A stretch of 64,000 bases of DNA from Sphingomonas sp. BGYR3 (lineage in GTDB: Bacteria; Pseudomonadota; Alphaproteobacteria; Sphingomonadales; Sphingomonadaceae): contig NZ_JANZNT010000002.1 of the NCBI RefSeq assembly GCF_025153455.1, positions 62,001-126,000 on the forward strand, read 5' to 3'. The notes beneath the pieces are model-generated. The model made no database searches. It was not told where the DNA came from and worked only from the letters and a program-made list of their open reading frames with translations. Shown one piece after another: positions 1 to 7,151 of this stretch. The position numbers and the translations under genes are program-made. Position 1 is the stretch's first letter. The number at the start of each line of letters is the position of its first letter.

Positions 1-78
1 CACCGGATTTTTGCCGCACCGGACGGGGCAGTATCGGGTATAGTCGCAACGACTGGCAGGATGGGCAGGAGCATGGCA

Positions 79-504
79 ATGATGCGGCGCCGGCGATGGA
101 TGACGGCTGTGGGCGGCTTCATGCTGGGCGCCACTGGCGTGATGGCGGCCGTTCCCGCCGCTGCGCCGGGGGTTCTGGCATCACTTGAGGCGGGCCAATG
201 GGAACTGGTCGAACGGGGCGATACGCCCAGTCGCCGGCTGGTGTGCATCGGCAACCGTACTCAGCTGATCCAGATCCGTCATGCCGGCGTGGTGTGTCGG
301 CAGCAGTTGATGACCGACGACATGCAGGAAACGACGGTGCATTACCTGTGCCCCGGCACCGGAGAAGGGCATACCACCATTCGGGCGGTGACGCCGCGTT
401 CCGCGGTGATCGAGACGCAGGGGTTGGTGAACGGCGTTCCGTTTCAGCTGAACGTGGAGGCGCGGCGGATCGGCGCATGCCCGGTGCCAAAGCGCGGCCG
501 TTAA
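79..504 (+). CDS. small secreted protein, DUF3617-like
   Basis: The roughly 141-aa product has an Arg-rich N-terminus, a hydrophobic stretch ending in an Ala-rich segment (signal peptide), and a mature part beginning with a LEAGQWEL motif and containing four cysteines, which suggests a disulfide-stabilised periplasmic fold. The LExGxWE opening resembles the DUF3617 family common in sphingomonads, but this is a weak resemblance. In-frame ATGs lie at 61, 73, 79 and 82. The AGGAG at 67-71 sits best in front of the ATG at 79 or 82, so 79 was chosen. Function is unknown. Confidence 0.6.
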   Translation: MMRRRRWMTAVGGFMLGATGVMAAVPAAAPGVLASLEAGQWELVERGDTPSRRLVCIGNRTQLIQIRHAGVVCRQQLMTDDMQETTVHYLCPGTGEGHTTIRAVTPRSAVIETQGLVNGVPFQLNVEARRIGACPVPKRGR

Positions 505-538
505 TCCGGCGTTTAGGCGAACGGCATAGGATGGTTGG

Positions 539-609
539 CGTGCGAGGGATCGCACGTTCATCCCCTTTGACGTTCCCAAGCAAATGGGCCGCTTCGGCGG
601 CCCTTTTTT
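539..609 (+). promoter_or_regulatory. two-hairpin RNA element upstream of queC
   Basis: A perfect 7-bp hairpin closed by a GNRA-type loop (CGTGCGA-GGGA-TCGCACG, 539-556) is followed after 29 nt by a terminator hairpin with a UUCG loop and six T (586-609). Together they could be the 3' part of a small RNA, or a leader attenuating queC, which starts 44 nt further on. I could not match the first hairpin to a preQ1 aptamer. The role is inferred from structure only. Confidence 0.35.
586..609 (+). terminator. intrinsic terminator before queC
   Basis: The sequence GGGCCGC-TTCG-GCGGCCC forms a perfect 7-bp stem with a UUCG tetraloop and is followed directly by TTTTTT. It either ends the transcript of the upstream secreted-protein gene or acts as an attenuator for queC. 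Confidence 0.8.
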
Positions 610-652
610 GCGTGGTTGCGGTCCGCGCGCCTTGGGCGTAGCGACGGGCGTC

Positions 653-1345
653 ATGACCGAACAGCCGATTGCCGTTGCCCTGTTGTCCGGGGGCCTGGAT
701 TCCATGGTGTCTGCCGCGCGGGCACGGGCGGACGGGTATCGTCTGCTGGCGCTGTCCATCGATTACAACCAGCGGCATCAGGTCGAGCTGGCCGCGGCAC
801 GGCGGATCGCGGCGGCACTGGGGGCGGAGCGGCACATCATCCTGCCGCTTGACCTTCGCCAGTTCGGCGGTTCCGCGCTGACCAGCGATATCGACGTGCC
901 CAAGGATGGCGTCGGCCCCGGCATCCCGGTGACCTATGTGCCCGCCCGCAACACCATTTTCCTGAGCCTGGCGCTGGGCTGGGCCGAGGCAGCGGGCGCG
1001 CGCGACCTGTTCATCGGGGTCAATGCACTGGATTATTCGGGCTATCCCGATTGCCGGCCGGAGTTCATTGCGGGGTTCGAGGGGCTGGCCGAACTGGCGA
1101 CCAAGGCGGGGGTGGACGGGCATCCGTTCCGCATCCATGCCCCGCTGCAGCACATGACAAAGGCCGATATCGTGCGCGAGGCGGCGGCGCTTGGCCTGGA
1201 TGCGGGGATGAGCTGGTCGTGTTACGATCCCGTGCCGGGCGGCCTGCATTGCGGCCTGTGCGACAGTTGCCGGTTGCGGATGAAGGGGTTCGAGGAAGCG
1301 GGCCTGCCCGATCCGACCGGCTATGCGACGCGGCCCGGGGCCTGA
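653..1345 (+). CDS. queC: 7-cyano-7-deazaguanine synthase QueC
   Basis: QueC converts 7-carboxy-7-deazaguanine to preQ0 with ATP and ammonia in queuosine biosynthesis. The 230-aa protein has the PP-loop SGGLDS at residues 12-17 and four C-terminal zinc ligands, C190, C200, C203 and C206, as in the family. The ATG at 653 fits the usual N-terminus ([14 protein letters not shown]); the upstream in-frame extension to 584 would run through the terminator stem and was discarded. The queE ATG follows 3 nt after the stop, so the two are surely cotranscribed. Confidence 0.96.
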   Translation: MTEQPIAVALLSGGLDSMVSAARARADGYRLLALSIDYNQRHQVELAAARRIAAALGAERHIILPLDLRQFGGSALTSDIDVPKDGVGPGIPVTYVPARNTIFLSLALGWAEAAGARDLFIGVNALDYSGYPDCRPEFIAGFEGLAELATKAGVDGHPFRIHAPLQHMTKADIVREAAALGLDAGMSWSCYDPVPGGLHCGLCDSCRLRMKGFEEAGLPDPTGYATRPGA

Positions 1346-1348
1346 ACG

Positions 1349-1981
1349 ATGGGCTATGCCGTCAAGGAAATGTTCCTGACGCTGCAGGGCGAGGGCGTGC
1401 AGGCGGGCAGGCGGGCGGTGTTCGTCCGCTTTGCCGGGTGCAACCTGTGGTCGGGGCGCGAACAGGACCGGGCCAGTGCGGTCTGCCGGTTCTGTGACAC
1501 CGATTTTGTCGGCACCGATGGCGATGGCGGCGGCAAGTTTGCCGATGCGTCGGCGCTGGCCGATGCGGTGGCGGCGAAATGGGGCGGCGAGCCGGAGCGC
1601 CGGTTCGTCGTGCTGACCGGCGGTGAGCCGATGCTTCAGGTGGATGCGGCGCTGGTTGCGGCGTTGCATGACCGGGGGTTCATGATCGCGATCGAAACCA
1701 ACGGCACGCTGCCGGTCGAGCCGGGCATCGATTGGGTGTGCGTCAGCCCGAAGGCGGGCAGCACCGTGGTGCAGCGGTCGGGCAACGAGCTGAAGCTGGT
1801 GTGGCCGCAGCCGGGATCCGATGTCGATGCGATGGAGACATGGGCGTTCGACCATTTGCTGGTCCAGCCGATGGACGATGCGCGCGGGGCAGCGAATGTC
1901 GAGGCGGCGGTGGCGATGGCGATGGCGCGCCCGCGCTGGCGGCTGACGTTGCAGAACCACAAGGCGCTGGGCCTGCGCTGA
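1349..1981 (+). CDS. queE: 7-carboxy-7-deazaguanine synthase QueE
   Basis: This radical SAM enzyme contracts the ring of 6-carboxytetrahydropterin to give 7-carboxy-7-deazaguanine, the substrate of QueC. The 210-aa sequence opens with the family's LTLQGEG motif, and the cluster cysteines lie at C31, C46 and C49. This gives a Cx14Cx2C spacing rather than the canonical radical SAM Cx3Cx2C; that spacing is known for Burkholderia-type QueE. The glycine-rich LTGGEP motif follows. It is coupled to queC by a 3-nt gap. The partners queD and folE are not in the window. Confidence 0.95.
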   Translation: MGYAVKEMFLTLQGEGVQAGRRAVFVRFAGCNLWSGREQDRASAVCRFCDTDFVGTDGDGGGKFADASALADAVAAKWGGEPERRFVVLTGGEPMLQVDAALVAALHDRGFMIAIETNGTLPVEPGIDWVCVSPKAGSTVVQRSGNELKLVWPQPGSDVDAMETWAFDHLLVQPMDDARGAANVEAAVAMAMARPRWRLTLQNHKALGLR

Positions 1982-2005
1982 ACGGCCGGAGGAGGCGGCG
2001 CGGCG

Positions 2006-2641
2006 ATGTGCAATCATTACCAGAAGCATCCCGAGGCGATCCAGAGCTGGGCCGAATATATCGGGTGGAGCCTGCCCGACCCCGATGGTGACCGGATCAC
2101 CGATGACCTGGCCGAGGCGCTGGACGCCACCGATGTGTGGCCAAAGGGTACGGGTCTGGTCGCGCGGATCGAGGGCGGCGTGCGCCATATCGATGCGATG
2201 CGGTGGGGCGTGCCGTTGACCCTGCCCGGCAAGCGGCCGGGCACCACCGTCACCAAGCATGTGACCAATGTCCGCAACCCGGCCAGTCCGTTCTGGCGCG
2301 GGATGATCGCCGCGCCGGAACGCCGGTGCCTGGTCCCGTTCAGTCGCTTTGCCGAGCCGCGCCCCGGCAAGGATGCGGCGACGGGCCGACCGGCGGAATG
2401 GTGGTTTACCGTCACCGGCCGCCCCGCCGCAGCCTTTGCCGGGGTGTGGCGGCCCAGCGAGGCGGGGCGGGTGTTTGCGTTCCTGACGTGCGAACCCAAC
2501 CCGCTGGTCGCACCGCTGCACCCCAAGGCGATGCCCGTGATCCTGGCCGAGGATGCCTATGACACCTGGCTGACCGGCGATGCGGCGGCCGCCATGGCGC
2601 TGGCCGTGCCGTTCCCCAGCCAGTGGATGGCGGTGGCATGA
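2006..2641 (+). CDS. SRAP (YedK/HMCES) abasic-site DNA-protein crosslinking protein
   Basis: Members of the SOS response-associated peptidase family form a thiazolidine crosslink to abasic sites in single-stranded DNA through Cys2, and protect them at replication forks. The 211-aa product starts Met-Cys, keeps an Asn-rich TNVRN segment (88-91), E117 in the usual SRFAE position, and H172 in HPKAMPVIL; these correspond to the catalytic Asn, Glu and His of YedK. The start at 2006 is fixed by the need for Cys2 and by a strong GGAGGAGG Shine-Dalgarno. It lies 24 nt after queE in the same direction. Confidence 0.92.
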   Translation: MCNHYQKHPEAIQSWAEYIGWSLPDPDGDRITDDLAEALDATDVWPKGTGLVARIEGGVRHIDAMRWGVPLTLPGKRPGTTVTKHVTNVRNPASPFWRGMIAAPERRCLVPFSRFAEPRPGKDAATGRPAEWWFTVTGRPAAAFAGVWRPSEAGRVFAFLTCEPNPLVAPLHPKAMPVILAEDAYDTWLTGDAAAAMALAVPFPSQWMAVA

Positions 2642-2660
2642 GCAAGGCGGCAGGGCGTCG

Positions 2661-3194
2661 ATGAGCCGGAAGAGTCGGTTCGACCCCCGTTTTCCCGATA
2701 TCGGTCAGCACCGGGCGGGGCGGCGGCGGCGTGCGACGCTGTGGGCGCGGCTGGGCGTGCTGGCGGTGCTGCTGCTGATCCTGATCGCGCTGCGCTTTCC
2801 GCTGGGCTGGTATGCGGAGAATTGGCGGGAGGTAGCCAGCGGGCAGCGCGCCTATTTCGCGCTGTGCACCGATGGCGGCGGCACCAATTGCGTCGTGGAC
2901 GGCGATACGATCTGGATGGGGGGCGTGAAAATCCGGCTGGCGGATATCGATGCGCCGGAGACGCATCCGCCAAGATGCGCGCAGGAGGCGGCGCTGGGCG
3001 AGCGTGCGACGCTGCGGCTGCAGGAACTGCTGAACGCAGGGGCGGTCACGGTGCAGGCGGGCAAGCGCGATGCGGACCGCAATGGGCGCAAGCTGCGGCG
3101 GCTGGTGGTCGGCGGGCAGTCGGTGGGCGACGTGCTGATCCGCGAGGGGCTGGCCCGGCCGAACAATGGCGAGGCACGACGCCCCTGGTGCTGA
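2661..3194 (+). CDS. membrane-anchored thermonuclease (SNase-like) protein
   Basis: The 177-aa product has a basic cytoplasmic N-terminus, one transmembrane helix at about residues 28-45, and a staphylococcal-nuclease-like OB-fold domain with VDGDT (79-83), KIRLADIDAPE (catalytic-type R92 and E100), and a later RDADRNGRKLRRL segment that supplies the second Arg. It probably cleaves or binds nucleic acid at the outer face of the inner membrane. The ATG at 2661 was chosen over the track start at 2580 because the latter overlaps the SRAP gene. It is the last gene of the queC-queE-SRAP run. Confidence 0.85.
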   Translation: MSRKSRFDPRFPDIGQHRAGRRRRATLWARLGVLAVLLLILIALRFPLGWYAENWREVASGQRAYFALCTDGGGTNCVVDGDTIWMGGVKIRLADIDAPETHPPRCAQEAALGERATLRLQELLNAGAVTVQAGKRDADRNGRKLRRLVVGGQSVGDVLIREGLARPNNGEARRPWC

Positions 3195-3389
3195 GCCGAA
3201 GTTGTCAGGTCGGCTGACAGTTTTGACACAAACGGGGTGGTTTGTGGGAATAGCCACCGCCGTCCCCCGCGGCTGACAACCGGCGCGACGGAGCCGTGCA
3301 GGGGGCAGGAGAGGATGAGCGGGCATGCCGCCGTCCTGCCATTTTCCGGTTGCTGTAGGACAGCAAAGATCGATGGCGTTTGCCCGCCC

Positions 3390-4361
3390 CTAACGTGCGG
3401 AGACGATGCGCGGCAGTGAACGGATCGGGGTCACCGTGATGTTGCGCAGATATGTTTCGGCACCTTCGGACTGGAACTGGATGCGGCCCCGGTTGAGCGG
3501 CCGGCGATTGCCGTCCGCATCCACCGTCGCCAGATCGCGCACCGCCATCACCGGTACCCCGTTCACGACATGGACGGCACGGTCGCCCAGCACATAGAGG
3601 TCGAGCACATTCCACTGGCCGACCGGCCTTTCCCGATCGCTATGCCCCTCGACATTCCAGGCAGCGGTGTTGCCGATCACGTCAATGTCGCGGCCACCCG
3701 GCATGAAGCGCCGGTGCGGATAAATGATCGATGGATCATAGCCGACGGTGGTGCGCGCCTTTACGCCCGCGCCGACCGGCACGATCATGCCGGTCGAGCC
3801 CTTCATGACCTCGAACTCCGCCGATCGTGCCCATGTCCCCCACACGGCACCCTGCGGACCGTAGCTGTGATAGAGCAGGCCGTTATTCTGCGGATCGGTA
3901 AGGCGCGGGGCATAGGTTTTGTCGCCCCATTTGAACTCCATGCGCAAATGATAGTCGGCGAAATCGGCCGAATGGAGCAGGCTTCCCCATGTCTCGCCCT
4001 TGATCCAGATCGCTGGCGCGCCATCGACCATGCGGACACCGAAATGCTGCCCGGCGTTTTGCGGCACACCGATCGGCCTGTCCTGCGCACCCGGGCTGTA
4101 GGTGACGGACGGATCGGGATAGCCGAGCCATGGCGACCAGCCGGACAGATCGCGGCCGTTGAACAGGTTGATCGCAGCACCGGCGGGGGCGGGGATGTCG
4201 GCAAGGGTCAGCTTTGCCGCCCGGAAGGCGGGATCCCCGGCGATCGCCGCGCGCTGATCGGCGGTCATGGCAGGCGGCGCATCCGTTGATGTGCAGGCGG
4301 GCAGGGCGAGGGGGAGAACCGCCGCGATGACGCCGCACGTCGCGGCCTGATTGAACGGCAT
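3390..4361 (-). CDS. DUF1080 (3-keto-disaccharide hydrolase-like) lipoprotein
   Basis: The 323-aa protein has a lipoprotein signal with lipobox Cys at position 23 (LALPAC) and a concanavalin-like beta-sandwich domain beginning at the typical FNGRDLSGW motif, then EFKWGDK, SAEFEVMKG and a C-terminal IQFQSEGAETYLRNI segment. These are hallmarks of DUF1080, described as the 3-keto-disaccharide hydrolase domain. It probably acts on modified carbohydrates in the periplasm or on the outer membrane. A GGAGG precedes the ATG. It is transcribed alone, downstream of nrdB. Confidence 0.85.
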   Translation of the reverse strand: MPFNQAATCGVIAAVLPLALPACTSTDAPPAMTADQRAAIAGDPAFRAAKLTLADIPAPAGAAINLFNGRDLSGWSPWLGYPDPSVTYSPGAQDRPIGVPQNAGQHFGVRMVDGAPAIWIKGETWGSLLHSADFADYHLRMEFKWGDKTYAPRLTDPQNNGLLYHSYGPQGAVWGTWARSAEFEVMKGSTGMIVPVGAGVKARTTVGYDPSIIYPHRRFMPGGRDIDVIGNTAAWNVEGHSDRERPVGQWNVLDLYVLGDRAVHVVNGVPVMAVRDLATVDADGNRRPLNRGRIQFQSEGAETYLRNITVTPIRSLPRIVSAR

Positions 4362-4614
4362 CCTGTCCCTCCATCCTATCGGATGATCTCATTGGCCGGA
4401 ATTGACAGCGCTGACAAGGCTGGGGTCGGGCCAGTTGTGCATGGTCTGGCGAGTGGTGCGCTGGAGATAGCCAGGCTTTTTCAGGCAGCCGACAGGATAT
4501 TGCACAGTGGCACAGGGCCGGATCGATGCAGCCCCGACCTCGTCTGGCGAGAAATGACAGATTGCGAGCCGGCCGGGCAGCAGTCCGAATGCTCAGGCTT
4601 TGCAGGGTGCCGAT

Positions 4615-4636
4615 GGGCGGGGTGGTGGCCCCGCCC
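4615..4636 (-). terminator. GC hairpin downstream of nrdB
   Basis: GGGCGGGG and CCCCGCCC form a perfect 8-bp stem with a 6-nt loop 15 nt beyond the nrdB stop. There is no T-run on either strand, so it is a weak or Rho-assisted terminator candidate. The rest of the gap 4362-4650 holds nothing I can support; it should contain the promoter of the DUF1080 gene. Confidence 0.45.
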
Positions 4637-4650
4637 AAGCAGCGTTCGGA

Positions 4651-5703
4651 TTACTCCGCCGCGACGCCTGCGGCTGCGAACATGTCGCCGCTTTCGCCCG
4701 GATCTTCGTTGGCGACGGGCGGCTTGACCTTCTGGCGCTTGTCGAAGCTCGACCAGACATCGTTCCAGTTGCCGCGGGTCGCGCCCTTTGAATATTCGGT
4801 CGCGCGCTGTTCGAAGAAATTGGCGTGCTCGACGCCGTTCAAGAGCGGGGCGAGCCAGGGCAGGGGATGTTCGTCGATCAGATAGATCGGCTTCATGCCC
4901 AGCTGGCCCAGGCGCCAGTCGGCGATGTAGCGGATATACTTCTTGATCTCCTTGGGCGTCATGCCGTTGACCGGGCCCTGTTCAAAGGCGAGGTCGATGA
5001 ACGCATCCTCCAGCCGCACCGTCGTCTGGCACATGTCCATGATGTCGTCCTTGACCGACTTGGTCAGGCAGTCGCGCTCCTTCACGAAAGCGTGGAAGAG
5101 GTGGACGATCCCCTCGCAATGCAGGCTTTCGTCGCGGACCGACCAGCTGACGATCTGACCCATGCCCTTCATCTTGTTGAAGCGCGGGAAGTTCATCAGC
5201 ATGGCGAAGGAGGCGAAAAGCTGAAGCCCCTCGGTAAAGCCGCCGAACATCGCCAGCGTCTTGGCAATATCCTCGTCATTGTCGACGCCGAACTTCTGCA
5301 GATAGTCGTGCTTGTCCTTCATCTCGGCATATTCGAGGAACATGCCATATTCGCTTTCGGGCATGCCGATGGTGTCGAGCAGGTGCGAATAGGCGGCGAT
5401 GTGCACCGTTTCCATGTTGGAAAAGGCGGCGAGCATCATCTTGATCTCGGTCGGCTTGAACACGCGGCCGTATTTGTCGTGATAGCAATCCTGCACCTCG
5501 ACATCGGCCTGCGTGAAGAAGCGGAAAATCTGAGTCAGCAGGTTACGCTCATGATCGGTCAGCTTTTGCGCCCAGTCGCGGCAATCCTCGCCCAGCGGCA
5601 CTTCCTCCGGCATCCAGTGGATCTGCTGCTGACGCTTCCAGAACTCATAGGCCCAGGGATATTCGAACGGCTTGTAGGTCTTGCGGGCTTCGAGAAGGGA
5701 CAT
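4651..5703 (-). CDS. nrdB: class I ribonucleotide reductase beta subunit NrdB
   Basis: This is the radical-generating small subunit that pairs with NrdA to reduce ribonucleotides. In the 350-aa sequence the diiron ligands and radical tyrosine are visible: D67, E98, H101, Y105 (ETVHIAAY), E158, E192 and H195 (RDESLHCEG). The H-x3-Y spacing equals E. coli H118/Y122, so it is a tyrosyl-radical enzyme. No N-terminal ATP-cone is present. The start at 5703 agrees with the conserved MSLLEARKTYKPF opening. Twenty nt separate it from the small membrane gene upstream, with which it may be cotranscribed. Confidence 0.97.
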   Translation of the reverse strand: MSLLEARKTYKPFEYPWAYEFWKRQQQIHWMPEEVPLGEDCRDWAQKLTDHERNLLTQIFRFFTQADVEVQDCYHDKYGRVFKPTEIKMMLAAFSNMETVHIAAYSHLLDTIGMPESEYGMFLEYAEMKDKHDYLQKFGVDNDEDIAKTLAMFGGFTEGLQLFASFAMLMNFPRFNKMKGMGQIVSWSVRDESLHCEGIVHLFHAFVKERDCLTKSVKDDIMDMCQTTVRLEDAFIDLAFEQGPVNGMTPKEIKKYIRYIADWRLGQLGMKPIYLIDEHPLPWLAPLLNGVEHANFFEQRATEYSKGATRGNWNDVWSSFDKRQKVKPPVANEDPGESGDMFAAAGVAAE

Positions 5704-5722
5704 GGAATTGCTCCGGAACTTA

Positions 5723-5923
5723 TTAATTCAGATAACCAACGGCGACCAGGATAAGGCCCACCACGATTTCGGTGACGCCGATCGCCCTGAAGAAGGCGAT
5801 CGGCAGGGGTTGTCGACCCGCCACCGCCGGACGGGCGGCCAGCTTTGGCCCAAGCAGAAAGGCAAGCCCGGCGCCGAGGACGGCCAGCACCGCGCCGACC
5901 AGAATGAGTGGATGGATGGTCAT
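5723..5923 (-). CDS. 66-aa membrane protein with two TM segments
   Basis: The product has a hydrophobic helix at residues 5-25 and a second at about 45-63, joined by a Pro/Arg-rich loop. I recognise no family. Its ATG (CAT at 5921-5923) overlaps the stop of the preceding gene in an ATGA junction, which argues strongly that it is translated and coupled. It is the third gene of a three-gene unit directly upstream of nrdB. Confidence 0.7.
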   Translation of the reverse strand: MTIHPLILVGAVLAVLGAGLAFLLGPKLAARPAVAGRQPLPIAFFRAIGVTEIVVGLILVAVGYLN

Positions 5924-6108
5924 GCGACGGCCACCATGACGGCAAAGCCGGTGAGCGCGATGCCGAGCATCAACGCCATGGTGCCGGCGATGAACTGACC
6001 ATAGCGCGCGGGTGCGCCGGCCGCACGGCGGGCGCGGACCAACAGGGCGATACCGGCGATCCCCGACAGCCCGGCCACACCGGCCTGAATGGCGAGCGCG
6101 CGGGTCAT
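5920..6108 (-). CDS. 62-aa membrane protein with two TM segments
   Basis: This short protein has two hydrophobic helices (about 4-24 and 40-61) separated by a basic segment ending in RYGQFIAG. It is unrecognised. It overlaps the upstream lipoprotein gene and the downstream 66-aa gene by 4 nt each (ATGA at both junctions), so the three are translationally coupled. Similar size and topology to the next gene suggest a pair of small partner proteins; the function is not evident. Confidence 0.7.
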   Translation of the reverse strand: MTRALAIQAGVAGLSGIAGIALLVRARRAAGAPARYGQFIAGTMALMLGIALTGFAVMVAVA

Positions 6109-6440
6109 CGTGGATCATTCTCGATCACGGTGCCGCGCCGGGCGGGGACGGTGCGGGTGCGATAGATCACCTTTGTCCCGCCGCGGGCACCGACGCCGAA
6201 CACGCAGATGCCCAGGAAATAGCCGAAATCATACCAGCCGCCATTGTTCGGCACGGCATAGATAGCGACATCGGGCAGGAACAGCGAGGCGACCCAGGCG
6301 ACCGGAAAGATGAAGCCGTGCCACACGCCCAGCAGAATGCCGGGCGCATCCGGCTGAACCGCCGTATCCACCTGCCGCGCACAGGCGGCGAGGGTGAGGA
6401 GCAGGGCGAGGGTGGCGAGATTGCGGGCGTTACGCTTCAC
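6105..6440 (-). CDS. small lipoprotein with internal hydrophobic helix
   Basis: The 111-aa product begins with a lipoprotein signal (LTLAAC lipobox at about residues 15-20), followed by a hydrophobic region with a GVWHGFIFPVAW stretch, a second hydrophobic region (FGYFLGICVFGVGA) and a basic C-terminus. It is an unrecognised envelope protein. The start appears to be GTG at 6440; the purine-rich GAGAGGGG just upstream belongs to the palindromic repeat at 6444-6464, so an inserted repeat may be supplying its ribosome-binding site. First gene of the overlapping three-gene unit. Confidence 0.65.
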   Translation of the reverse strand: MKRNARNLATLALLLTLAACARQVDTAVQPDAPGILLGVWHGFIFPVAWVASLFLPDVAIYAVPNNGGWYDFGYFLGICVFGVGARGGTKVIYRTRTVPARRGTVIENDPR

Positions 6441-6443
6441 ATC

Positions 6444-6535
6444 CCCTCTCCCGCCGGGAGAGGGAGGCCATGCTGCCCGGTCCCTCTCCCCTTGTGGGAG
6501 AGGGGGGGAGCCGCGAAGCGGCGGAAGGGTGAGGG
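6444..6535. repeat. palindromic repeat array, left copy flanking the DUF559 gene
   Basis: Two hairpins share the same 9-bp stem, CCCTCTCCC/GGGAGAGGG: 6444-6464 with loop GCC and 6482-6504 with loop CTTGT. They are followed by a GCCGC-GAA-GCGGC hairpin (6510-6522) and the tail GGAAGGGTGAGGGG. A related copy lies at 6898-6958 in the opposite orientation, on the other side of the DUF559 reading frame. Confidence 0.85.
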
Positions 6536-6548
6536 GTTGGTCATGGGA

Positions 6549-6989
6549 CTAGCCCCTCGTCCGGCGGTGAAGATGAGCGGCGATGGTTGCGAGCACGCCA
6601 TCTATGTTGCCGAGCACATCGTGGTTCCAGAAACGGATCACGCGATAGCCCTCCTGTTCGATGAACAGGGTTCTGGCGGCATCGGCCCGGGGCGCTTCGC
6701 CATGCTGACCGCCATCCACTTCGACAACCAGACGATGCGAATGAGAGCAGAAGTCAGCGAAATAGGGGCCGAGCGGCACCTGGCGGCGGAACCCGGCAGC
6801 GGGCAGCGATTGGCGGAGTGCGGCCCAGAGCCTGCGTTCGGCGTCAGTAGCATTGCGGCGAAGCGCGCGGGCGCGGTGAACCGGGCCTGTGGCAGCACCC
6901 CTCACCTTCCCACGCGGCCGTGCCGCGCGGGCCCCTTCCTCTCCCACAAGGGGAGAGGAGGAAGTATGGTCGAGGCGCGCTGCTTGCAT
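6549..6989 (-). CDS. DUF559 endonuclease-domain protein
   Basis: The domain begins at ARALRRNATDAERRLWAALR and continues through FRRQVPLGPYFADFCSHSHRLVVEVDGGQH and YRVIRFWNHDVL. This is the DUF559 family, a PD-(D/E)XK-like fold related to very-short-patch-repair nucleases, with the acidic FADF and VEVDG residues forming the likely metal site. The ATG at 6989 (or GTG at 6992) is the longest choice; the N-terminal 28 residues are then encoded by the palindromic repeat. A GTG at 6905 would give a 118-aa protein of more typical family length. Inverted repeat copies bracket the gene, suggesting a mobile or repeat-associated unit. Confidence 0.8.
   Translation of the reverse strand: MQAARLDHTSSSPLVGEEGARAARPRGKVRGAATGPVHRARALRRNATDAERRLWAALRQSLPAAGFRRQVPLGPYFADFCSHSHRLVVEVDGGQHGEAPRADAARTLFIEQEGYRVIRFWNHDVLGNIDGVLATIAAHLHRRTRG
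6898..6958. repeat. palindromic repeat, right copy flanking the DUF559 gene
   Basis: This is an inverted copy of the left element: CCCCTCACC-TTCC, a GC-rich middle with GCGGCCGTGCCGCGC, then the hairpin CCTCTCCC-ACAAG-GGGAGAGG (6938-6958). Reverse-complemented it aligns with 6482-6535, including the same loop. It overlaps the 5' part of the DUF559 reading frame. Confidence 0.8.
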
Positions 6990-6993
6990 CACC

Positions 6994-7140
6994 TCAGCGC
7001 TTTTTGAGCTTGTCAGGTGCCTGCGTCAGCACAGCGCCGCCAAGTGATTTAATCTCGGTTTTGCTCAGACTGCCCGGATCACGAAGCGCCTTGGAGGCAA
7101 TCTTCGCCGTCCGTGCTGACGATTTTTCGTTCGCTGCCAT
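6994..7140 (-). CDS. 48-aa basic protein downstream of nrdA
   Basis: Reading the minus strand from the ATG at 7140 gives a 48-residue Lys/Ser/Ala-rich product that begins MAANEKSSARTAKIASKALR and ends APDKLKKR, without cysteine or membrane segment. It starts 12 nt after the nrdA stop and is probably cotranscribed with it. Short basic proteins of this AKIASKxL...GSALTQ type are annotated as hypothetical in many bacteria; no function is known to me. Clean start, length and position support it as real. Confidence 0.7.
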   Translation of the reverse strand: MAANEKSSARTAKIASKALRDPGSLSKTEIKSLGGAVLTQAPDKLKKR

Positions 7141-7151
7141 TTCTCATCACC

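Noticed and set aside
505..652. preQ1 riboswitch in front of queC
   Set aside because: The hairpin lacks the preQ1-I loop and A-rich tail pattern; only a generic structured element can be supported.
119..2521. 800-aa minus-strand open frame across queC-queE-SRAP
   Set aside because: Low-complexity Arg/His/Pro-rich translation typical of antisense frames in GC-rich coding DNA; the plus-strand genes have clear family motifs.
3195..3389. TTGACA-like sequence near 3221 as a promoter
   Set aside because: No acceptable -10 at 16-18 bp spacing and no gene start downstream on the plus strand.
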